This document shows positions 42,745-51,121 of a stretch of DNA of 64,000 nucleotides, piece by piece (position 1 is the first letter of the stretch; the number at the start of each line of letters is the position of its first letter). The notes beneath the pieces are model-generated. The model saw only the letters and a program-made list of their open reading frames with translations. It did no database searches and was not told where the DNA came from. Location: assembly GCF_006442315.1 (NCBI RefSeq), contig NZ_VFVY01000006.1:62001-126000 (forward strand), in the 5' to 3' direction. This DNA comes from Mesorhizobium sp. B2-3-4. GTDB lineage: Bacteria > Pseudomonadota > Alphaproteobacteria > Rhizobiales > Rhizobiaceae. Both the position numbers and the translations under genes were made by a program.

Positions 42745-43599
42745 ATGAGACGTTTCAACATTTCGACCACGATGGTGCGAAGCTTTCTGGAAATCGCCAA
42801 CCAAGGCAATGTGACGCGAGCCGCCAGCCGGCTCAACAGCACTCAGTCGACGCTCAGCCATCAGATCCAGAAGCTTGAGACCGAGCTCGATGCCAGGCTC
42901 TTCGATCGCAAGAACAATGCGATGGAGAAGACGCCCGACGGCGACTATTTCCACCTGCAGGCCAACAAGATCGTCCAGATACTCGACGAGATCGACCTTT
43001 ATTTCCGGCCGAGGCGGGCGTCCAAATCGGTTTCCATCGGCATCGTGAACGACTGCTTCAAGCCCGGCATCATCAGCACGATCAACGCCTTCAACCGCGC
43101 CTTTCCAGACGTCACCGTGGAGTTCAAGACCGAGTCGTCGGCAAAGCTCGCGAAACGCGTCAGGGACGGCGAGATCGAGATGGCGATCGTGCGCGATCTT
43201 TCAGAGACGCCGCAAGCCGGCGAAATCCTCTGGTCCGAACCGCTCATCTGGGCCGGTGGCCCAGCCTACAAGCACGGCGGCGACGGCCCGTTGCCGCTCG
43301 TTTTCTTCCCCGATCCTTGCGTCTATCGGCGCTATGCCCTGGATACGCTGGAGGCACATGACGTGCCGTATAAAATCGTCTCCGATAGCGGATCGTGGAC
43401 ACTCTTCGAAAGAGCACTGCGCTCAGGCATCGGCATATCGCTGGTGACATCGGACGTGTGCAAGGTCTGCGGGGTGGACATCGTCGATCCAAGACTGCCG
43501 CCGGCACCCGTTGCTCATGCCGTGCTGCTCACCGGCAAGTTCAGCAACAAAACGGCCGCGCATGACCTTGTCGAGCGCCTGAAAGGCATGGGCGCCTGA
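42745..43599 (+). CDS. LysR-family transcriptional regulator
   Basis: 284 residues from the ATG at 42745, preceded by GAGGA; upstream in-frame ATGs at 42721 and further have no ribosome site. The winged HTH (TTMVRSFLEIANQGNVTRAASRLNSTQSTLSHQIQKLE) is canonical LysR; the effector domain follows (about 90-284). It is encoded immediately downstream of the transporter permeases and is the natural candidate to control the divergent transporter/enolase operons. The coinducer would be the imported acid (inference). Confidence 0.9.
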   Translation: MRRFNISTTMVRSFLEIANQGNVTRAASRLNSTQSTLSHQIQKLETELDARLFDRKNNAMEKTPDGDYFHLQANKIVQILDEIDLYFRPRRASKSVSIGIVNDCFKPGIISTINAFNRAFPDVTVEFKTESSAKLAKRVRDGEIEMAIVRDLSETPQAGEILWSEPLIWAGGPAYKHGGDGPLPLVFFPDPCVYRRYALDTLEAHDVPYKIVSDSGSWTLFERALRSGIGISLVTSDVCKVCGVDIVDPRLPPAPVAHAVLLTGKFSNKTAAHDLVERLKGMGA

Positions 43600-43652
43600 T
43601 GTGCCCCGCCCTGAGCAAGCGGCCTCCACCCTTCAGGTGATGGAACAGGCGG

Positions 43653-44039
43653 TCAGGTGTTGACGCCAAGCTCCACCAGCCGCTCGACGCAGGATTCCTC
43701 GGCCTGGTCGAGCTCGGCCAGCGTCTCCTCGAGGTCGCGGCGCTTTTGCCGGAGATCCTCGCGCTTTTCCTCGATGCGCTTGATCATCAGCTTGAGCTGC
43801 CCGACTTCGCCCGGCGGCTCCTTGTACATCTGGATGATTTCGCGGATCTCGTTGATCGAGAAACCGAGCCGTTTTCCGCGCATGATCTGCCGGATGAGAT
43901 GACGGTCTGACGGTCGAAACAGCCGCGTGCGGCCGCGCCGCACCGGCTGTACCAGCCCCTCGTCCTCGTAGAAACGCAGCGTGCGCGTCGACACGTCGAA
44001 TTCGCGGGTCAGTTCGGTGATCGAATAATATTCCCGCAT
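43653..44039 (-). CDS. MerR-family transcriptional regulator
   Basis: 128 residues from the ATG at 44039. The DNA-binding domain begins YYSITELTREFDVSTRTLRFYEDEGLVQP (residues 4-32), followed by the wing and a long coiled coil (EVGQLKLMIKRIEEKREDLRQKR-type heptads, about 80-118). It resembles the LiuR-like subgroup that regulates branched-chain/isovalerate catabolism. Only one cysteine (ESC near 118) is seen, without a metal-loop pattern, so a metal sensor is unlikely. No target gene is adjacent. Confidence 0.88.
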   Translation of the reverse strand: MREYYSITELTREFDVSTRTLRFYEDEGLVQPVRRGRTRLFRPSDRHLIRQIMRGKRLGFSINEIREIIQMYKEPPGEVGQLKLMIKRIEEKREDLRQKRRDLEETLAELDQAEESCVERLVELGVNT

Positions 44040-44174
44040 TGTCACTCCATGCCGGAATTCCGGGGGATCGCCATGCGTCCCCTTGTCCCGAACCCAACCC
44101 TTGCCATGCCGGAATCGACATGGTGCCCCGCGCAAACCTCGCACGGCATTTACGTAAAAGTCAATTGAGCCCGC

Positions 44175-45608
44175 TCACCCGACGTTGAACCACCAGGTGG
44201 CGAGACCGAGGAAGGCAAAAAAACCGACGACATCGGTGACGGTGGTGACGAAGACCGCCGAAGCGACCGCGGGATCGACCTTGAAGCGGTCGAGCAGCAG
44301 CGGGATCAGGATGCCGGCAAGGGCGGCCACGAACATGTTGATGATCATGGCCGCGGCGATGATGCCGCCCAGATTGGGATCGTGGAACCAGACTGCCGCG
44401 ACAATGCCGATCAGAATGGCAAAGACGATGCCGTTGATGAAGCCGACACCCATTTCGCGGCGGATGATGCGGCCGGCATTGTAGATGTCGAGATCCTTGG
44501 TGGCCAGAGCCCGCACGGTGACGGTCATGGTCTGCGAACCGGCATTGCCGCCCATGCCGGCCACGATCGGCATCAGCACGGCGAGCGCCACGATGCGCTC
44601 GATCGTGTGGTCGAACAGGCCGATGACGGATGCCGCCAGAAATGCCGTCAGGAGATTGACGAGCAGCCAGGGCACGCGCGAGCGCGAGGTCGACAGAATG
44701 CTGTCGGAGAGCTCTTCGTCGCCGACGCCGCCCATGCGAAGCAGGTCTTCTTCCGCTTCCTGCTGGATGACGTCGACGACGTCGTCGATGGTCAGCACGC
44801 CGACCAGCCGCTCGTTCTCGTCGACGACGGCGGCCGACAACAGGTCGTATTGTTCGAATTCCCGCGCCGCCTCTTCCTGGTCCATGGTGGCCGGGATGGC
44901 GTGCCGCGTCTCGTGCATGACCTCCTCGACCTTGACCGCGCGCTTGGTGCGCAGGATCTGGTCGAGATCGATGGCCCCCAACAGCTTGAAAGTCGGATCG
45001 ATGACGAAGATCTGGCTGAAGCGGTCCGGAAGGTTCTTGTCCTCGCGCATGTAGTCGATGGTCTGGCCGATCGTCCAGAACGGCGGCACCGCGACGAACT
45101 CGGTCTGCATGCGCCGTCCGGCGGTCTCTTCCGGATAGTCGAGCGAGCGGCGCAGTCTGATCCGCTCGGTGAACGGCAGTTGCGACAGGATCTCGTCCTG
45201 GTCTTCCGGCTCGAGATCCTCGAGAATGTAGACGGCGTCGTCGGAATCGAGCTCCTGCACCGCTTGCGCGATCTGCGCGTTGGGCAGGTTGTCGACGATG
45301 TCGAGGCGGATCGCCTCGTCGACTTCGGTCAGCGCCGAAAAGTCGAAATCGCTGCCCAGCAACTCGACCAGGGCAAGCCGTTGTTCGGGGTGCAGCGCCT
45401 CGATGAGATCGCCAAGTTCCGACTGATGCAGGTCGTCGACTTCGCGCTTGAGGGTCAGCGTATCGCGGTCGGCGATCGCCGCGCCGATCTGGGCGAGGAA
45501 GGACGACAGCACGGCACCATCCTCGCCGTAGATGTCGGCGTGGTGTTCGTCGGCGGCCCTGGCGCCGGTCGTCCGTTCGTCCTGGCCTTCCACCAGCGCC
45601 TCCCGCAT
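44175..45608 (-). CDS. mgtE: Magnesium transporter MgtE
   Basis: 477 residues from the ATG at 45608; the frame stays open to 45656 but that part lies in a repeat. Domain order is standard: superhelical MgtE N domain (about 60-165; LIEALHPEQRLALVELL and LEDLEPEDQDEILSQLP), two CBS domains (about 170-290; VDENERLVGVLTIDDVVDVI), and a five-helix membrane domain (about 315-477). The latter contains the Mg2+ pore signature PIVAGMGGNAGSQT. Mg2+ binding between N and CBS domains gates the channel in characterised homologues. It runs away from the LuxR regulator; the two share a 406-base spacer. Confidence 0.95.
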   Translation of the reverse strand: MREALVEGQDERTTGARAADEHHADIYGEDGAVLSSFLAQIGAAIADRDTLTLKREVDDLHQSELGDLIEALHPEQRLALVELLGSDFDFSALTEVDEAIRLDIVDNLPNAQIAQAVQELDSDDAVYILEDLEPEDQDEILSQLPFTERIRLRRSLDYPEETAGRRMQTEFVAVPPFWTIGQTIDYMREDKNLPDRFSQIFVIDPTFKLLGAIDLDQILRTKRAVKVEEVMHETRHAIPATMDQEEAAREFEQYDLLSAAVVDENERLVGVLTIDDVVDVIQQEAEEDLLRMGGVGDEELSDSILSTSRSRVPWLLVNLLTAFLAASVIGLFDHTIERIVALAVLMPIVAGMGGNAGSQTMTVTVRALATKDLDIYNAGRIIRREMGVGFINGIVFAILIGIVAAVWFHDPNLGGIIAAAMIINMFVAALAGILIPLLLDRFKVDPAVASAVFVTTVTDVVGFFAFLGLATWWFNVG

Positions 45609-45609
45609 C

Positions 45610-45676
45610 GGAATTCCGGAAAAGGTGCAAATCAGGTCTAGACCATGATTCCGCAAAGTGGAAACCGGTTTTCGGC
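45610..45676. repeat. Short rhizobial intergenic palindromic repeat
   Basis: The segment contains GGAATTCCGGAAAAGGTG and, after a TCTAGA centre, GATTCCGCAAAGTGG followed by an ACCGGTTTTCGG stretch. It shares the ATTCC / AAAGTG / CGGTTTTC word order with the element at 48941-48983, so both belong to one dispersed intergenic repeat family of the kind common in rhizobial genomes. It overlaps the 5' leader of mgtE. Confidence 0.55.
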
Positions 45677-45711
45677 CCCGTGCCCATACAAAAGCGACGC
45701 CGGCCCGAAAC

Positions 45712-45727
45712 GCTGCAACGTTGCAGC
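45712..45727. promoter_or_regulatory. Perfect 16-base palindrome GCTGCAACGTTGCAGC
   Basis: A perfect dyad centred on AACGTT, 288 bases before the LuxR-type regulator and 104 bases beyond the mgtE start. Size and symmetry fit an operator for a dimeric regulator (LacI-, GntR- or TetR-like); the cognate protein is not identified. Confidence 0.45.
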
Positions 45728-46014
45728 ATGTTCTTCTAACCTGCGGGTATTTCAGGTCAAACCCATCCCTGCCCGCTCACGCCGGGCTTCGACGATACCG
45801 CCTTGTCGTGCCCACCCGGATTATCCGTTTCACCGCCAGGACGGCGCGCTTCGGCTTCCGGCGGCGCGACAGCCGATGTCGCTGGGGAAAGAGCACCCTC
45901 GCCCCGTTGGGGCAGAATTGTCATGATGCAGGTCCAGGCATCGGCAGGACCCGCCAGGCCGCAACACGAAGCCGGAAGCCCTTGAAGATCAGGTCACGGA
46001 CACACGACGATGCA

Positions 46015-46653
46015 ATGGAACAGCGGCGCGTTCGCGTGGTCGTCGCCGAACGCAATCCTTTGGTCATATCGGCCCTGCGCGAAATGCTGGAATGCGACGG
46101 TCGCTTCGAACTTGTGGCCTCGGTACAAAGCGGCAGGCATTTCCTGGAGCTTGCAACGGCACAGGAGTTCGATGTCGCCGTGATCGGCTGGAAGCTCTCC
46201 GACATGGACGGCGCGGACGTCCTGGCCGAGATCCAGGACAGCAAGCTCAACGTTCGCATCGCGGTCTTTTCAAACGACCATGACATCGGCATCCTGAAAC
46301 AGTGCGTGCGCCTGGGGGCTCAGGGCTACTGCTTCCAGTTCGACGACCCCGCCATCATCTTCGATACGATCCTCGCCGTCGCGCATGGCCGCATCTGCAT
46401 TCCCTATATCGACATCAACAAGGTCAACGACACGCCTTTGTCCCGGCTTACGGTGCGCGAACGGGAACTGCTGGCGGTGCTGTCCGACGGCTGGACCAAC
46501 CTGCAGATCGCGACCCGGACCGGCATCTCGGAGAATACGGTGAAATACCACCTGAAGAATCTCTACGACAAGCTGGATGTCCGCAACCGGGCCATGGCGG
46601 TCGCGCTCTATTTGAGCGAGAAGCGTCGAAGCCCCAAATCACCGATCGGGTAG
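46015..46653 (+). CDS. LuxR/NarL-type regulator with degenerate receiver domain
   Basis: 212 residues from the ATG at 46015; the long frame from 45658 is non-conserved. Residues 5-125 look like a response-regulator receiver, but key residues are missing. The acidic pair after strand 1 is E12-R13, the phosphoacceptor aspartate position is G58 (AVIGWKL), and the conserved lysine is replaced by Q108 (GYCFQ). The C-terminal NarL/FixJ HTH is intact (SRLTVRERELLAVLSDGWTN, ISENTVKYHLKNLYDKL, about 143-207). It should therefore act without phosphorylation. It lies 121 bases upstream of the serine-cycle operon in the same direction and is a candidate regulator of it. Confidence 0.85.
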   Translation: MEQRRVRVVVAERNPLVISALREMLECDGRFELVASVQSGRHFLELATAQEFDVAVIGWKLSDMDGADVLAEIQDSKLNVRIAVFSNDHDIGILKQCVRLGAQGYCFQFDDPAIIFDTILAVAHGRICIPYIDINKVNDTPLSRLTVRERELLAVLSDGWTNLQIATRTGISENTVKYHLKNLYDKLDVRNRAMAVALYLSEKRRSPKSPIG

Positions 46654-46702
46654 GCCGACCGGGTAGGAGCACCCCACCCGCGCGGGCCGACAACTTACCC
46701 GG
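46647..46702. promoter_or_regulatory. CGGGTAG repeats between LuxR-type regulator and sga
   Basis: CGGGTAGG occurs at 46647-46654 (over the regulator's stop codon) and 46660-46667, 13 bases apart, and an inverted copy TACCCGG lies at 46696-46702. This cluster 70-130 bases upstream of sga is a candidate binding region for the regulator. A clear -35/-10 pair was not found nearby. Confidence 0.35.
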
Positions 46703-46774
46703 CAAGGTGTTGTTGGCCGGCCGCATCGACGCGAAACTTCCTCCACAATCCAAAACGATAGGAGGAGTTCGCGC

Positions 46775-47965
46775 ATGGCTGGGTTCACACATCTCTTCAT
46801 CCCAGGACCCACAAACATTCCCGAGCAGGTGCGGCAGGCGATGAACCTGCCGATGGAGGACATGCGCGCGGCGTCCTTCCCCGGCCTCACCCTGCCGCTG
46901 TTCGAGGACATCAAACGCGTCTTCAAGAACGAGACGGGCCGCGTCTTCATCTACCCGTCCTCCGGCACCGGTGCCTGGGAAGCGGCGATGACCAATGTGC
47001 TCAGCCCCGGCGACCGCGTTTTGATGTCGCGCTTCGGCCAGTTCTCGCATCTGTGGGTCGACATGGCCGAGCGGCTTGGTTTCGAGGTCGACGTGATCGA
47101 CTGCGAATGGGGAACCGGCGTGCCGCTCGAGCTTTATGCGGAGCGGCTGAAGGCTGACAGGACGCACCGCATCAAGGCGGTATTCTGCACCCAGAACGAA
47201 ACGGCCACCGGCGTGACCAGCGATGTCGCCGGCTGCCGCGCCGCGCTCGACGACGCGAACCACCCGGCGCTCCTTTTCGTCGACGGCGTCTCGTCGATCG
47301 GCTCGATCGACTTCCGTCAGGAAGAATGGGGCGTCGACTGTGCCGTCAGCGGCTCGCAGAAAGGCTTCATGCTGCCCGCCGGGCTCGGCTTCCTGTCGGT
47401 CAGCAAAAAGGCACTGGTGGCTTCGCGGACCGCGACCCACCGGCGCTGCTTCTTCTCCTTCGAGGACATGATCCGCGCCAATGATGCCGGCTATTTCCCC
47501 TACACGCCGGCGACGCAATTGCTGCGCGGCCTGCGCGCCTCGCTCGACCTGATCGCCGAGGAAGGGCTGGAGAACATCTTCGCCCGTCACCATCGCCTCG
47601 CCGAAGGCGTGCGCAAGGCGGTCGATGCCTGGGGCCTGAAGCTCTGCGCCAAGGCGCCGAAATGGCATTCCGACACGGTCAGCGCCATTCTCGTGCCGGA
47701 AGGCATCGACAGCGACGACGTCGTCAAGCGCGCCTACCAGGCCTACCAGACATCGCTCGGCGGCGGCCTCAACAAGGTCTTCGGCAAGGTCTTCCGCATC
47801 GGCCATCTCGGTTGGCTGAACGAGGTGATGGTGCTGACCTCGCTGTCCTCGGCTGAAATGGCGTTGCTCGATTGCGGCGTGCGGCTGGCGCCGGGCTCCG
47901 GCGTTGGCGCCGCCATCCAGCATTTCCGCGCCTCGGCCGCGGTGCCGGTCGCCGAAGCGGCCTGA
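46775..47965 (+). CDS. sgaA: Serine-glyoxylate aminotransferase
   Basis: 396 residues with an AGGAGG ribosome site just upstream. Class V aminotransferase: GPTNIPEQVRQAM at 11-23, PSSGTGAWEAA (61-71), LLFVDGVSSIGSIDF, and the PLP lysine K196 in SGSQKGFMLPAGLGF. The protein converts serine and glyoxylate to hydroxypyruvate and glycine, the entry step of the serine cycle. The GSQKGFMLPAGL segment and neighbours mcl-mtkAB-ppc distinguish it from other class V enzymes such as alanine-glyoxylate transaminases. It begins a five-gene operon; mcl starts 11 bases after its stop. Confidence 0.95.
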   Translation: MAGFTHLFIPGPTNIPEQVRQAMNLPMEDMRAASFPGLTLPLFEDIKRVFKNETGRVFIYPSSGTGAWEAAMTNVLSPGDRVLMSRFGQFSHLWVDMAERLGFEVDVIDCEWGTGVPLELYAERLKADRTHRIKAVFCTQNETATGVTSDVAGCRAALDDANHPALLFVDGVSSIGSIDFRQEEWGVDCAVSGSQKGFMLPAGLGFLSVSKKALVASRTATHRRCFFSFEDMIRANDAGYFPYTPATQLLRGLRASLDLIAEEGLENIFARHHRLAEGVRKAVDAWGLKLCAKAPKWHSDTVSAILVPEGIDSDDVVKRAYQAYQTSLGGGLNKVFGKVFRIGHLGWLNEVMVLTSLSSAEMALLDCGVRLAPGSGVGAAIQHFRASAAVPVAEAA

Positions 47966-47976
47966 GGGGAAAGACG

Positions 47977-48939
47977 ATGAGCCACACCATCAACCATCTG
48001 AAGAAACTCAGGCTGCAGCGCAGCGAGCTTGCGGTTCCCGGCTCCAGTCCCGAGATGATAGACAAGGCGGCCAACAGCGCCGCCGACTTCATCTTCCTCG
48101 ACATCGAGGATGCGGTGGCGCCGCCCGACAAGGAGCGCGCCCGCAAGAACATCATCCAGGCGCTGAACGACATCGACTGGCGCGCCAAGGGCAAGACCGT
48201 CTCGGTGCGCATCAACGGCCTCGACACACATTACATGTACCGCGACGTCGTCGATGTCATGGAACAGGCCGGCGACCGGCTTGACACCATCCTGGTGCCA
48301 AAGGTCGGCGTGCCTGCCGACCTCTACATGGTCGAGGCCATGATCAACCAGATCGAGATGGCCAAGGGCTTCAAGACCCGCGTCGGCCTGGAGGCGCTGA
48401 TCGAGACGGCACTTGGCATGGCCAATGTCGAGGCGATCGCCGCCACATCAGGCCGGCTGGAAGCCATGCATTTCGGGGTCGCCGACTATGCCGCCTCGAA
48501 CAAGGCGCGCACCGTCAACATTGGCGGCCTCAACCCGGACTATCCCGGCGACCAGTGGCATTTCGCGCTGTCGCGCATGACAGTCGCCTGCCGCGCCTAT
48601 GGCCTGCGCGCCATCGACGGGCCGTTCGGCGATTTCTCCGATCCGGAAGGCTACAAGGCCGCCGCCAGGCGTGCGGCAGCCCTCGGCATCGAAGGCAAAT
48701 GGGCGATCCACCCCTCACAGATTGCCTTGGCCAACGACGTGTTCTCGCCGCCGGAAAAGGAAGTCACGCGCGCCCGCCGCATCCTGGAGGTGCTGAAAGA
48801 GGCGGAGGCACAGGGAAAGGGAGCCGCGGCGCTCGACGGCAAGATGATCGACGCCGCTTCGGAACGGATGGCCAGGAACGTTCTGGTGGTCAACGACGCC
48901 ATCGAACGCGCCGGCCGGCCATACGCCGCCGCGCAATAG
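47977..48939 (+). CDS. mcl: L-malyl-CoA (beta-methylmalyl-CoA) lyase
   Basis: 320 residues from the ATG at 47977; a longer frame is the end of sgaA in another frame. CitE-like (HpcH/HpaI) fold: RSELAVPGSSPEMIDKA near 16-32, FLDIEDAVAPPDKE (with the Mg2+/CoA acidic residues), and EALIETALGMANVEAIA containing the conserved Glu. It cleaves malyl-CoA into acetyl-CoA and glyoxylate, which returns to sgaA. Length and sequence follow Methylobacterium MclA-type enzymes (about 320-325 residues). Confidence 0.95.
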   Translation: MSHTINHLKKLRLQRSELAVPGSSPEMIDKAANSAADFIFLDIEDAVAPPDKERARKNIIQALNDIDWRAKGKTVSVRINGLDTHYMYRDVVDVMEQAGDRLDTILVPKVGVPADLYMVEAMINQIEMAKGFKTRVGLEALIETALGMANVEAIAATSGRLEAMHFGVADYAASNKARTVNIGGLNPDYPGDQWHFALSRMTVACRAYGLRAIDGPFGDFSDPEGYKAAARRAAALGIEGKWAIHPSQIALANDVFSPPEKEVTRARRILEVLKEAEAQGKGAAALDGKMIDAASERMARNVLVVNDAIERAGRPYAAAQ

Positions 48940-48940
48940 A

Positions 48941-48983
48941 GCAATTCCAGGAAAAGTGTGAGCGGTTTTCCGTCCGGAATTGC
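48941..48983. repeat. Short rhizobial intergenic palindromic repeat
   Basis: GCAATTCC (48941-48948) and GGAATTGC (48976-48983) are perfect inverted arms around a GGAAAAGTGTGAGCGGTTTTCCG core that can also fold on itself. The same words occur at 45610-45676. It sits between mcl and mtkA inside the operon, where the transcribed hairpin could affect mRNA processing. Confidence 0.6.
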
Positions 48984-49014
48984 GGAAAAACAAAGAGAAT
49001 TACGGGAGGACAAG

Positions 49015-50202
<1,188 letters not shown>

Positions 50203-50215
50203 GGGAGGTCGAGAA

Positions 50216-51115
<900 letters not shown>

Positions 51116-51121
51116 AACGGT

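Larger units (their letters stand above)
45609..46014. other. 406-base spacer between mgtE and LuxR-type regulator
   Basis: No convincing gene; frames here are short or lie in the extended reading frame of the regulator without similarity. It contains a rhizobial-type palindromic repeat (45610-45676) and a perfect 16-base palindrome (45712-45727), described separately. Promoters for mgtE (minus) and the regulator (plus) must lie here, but none stands out. Confidence 0.6.
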
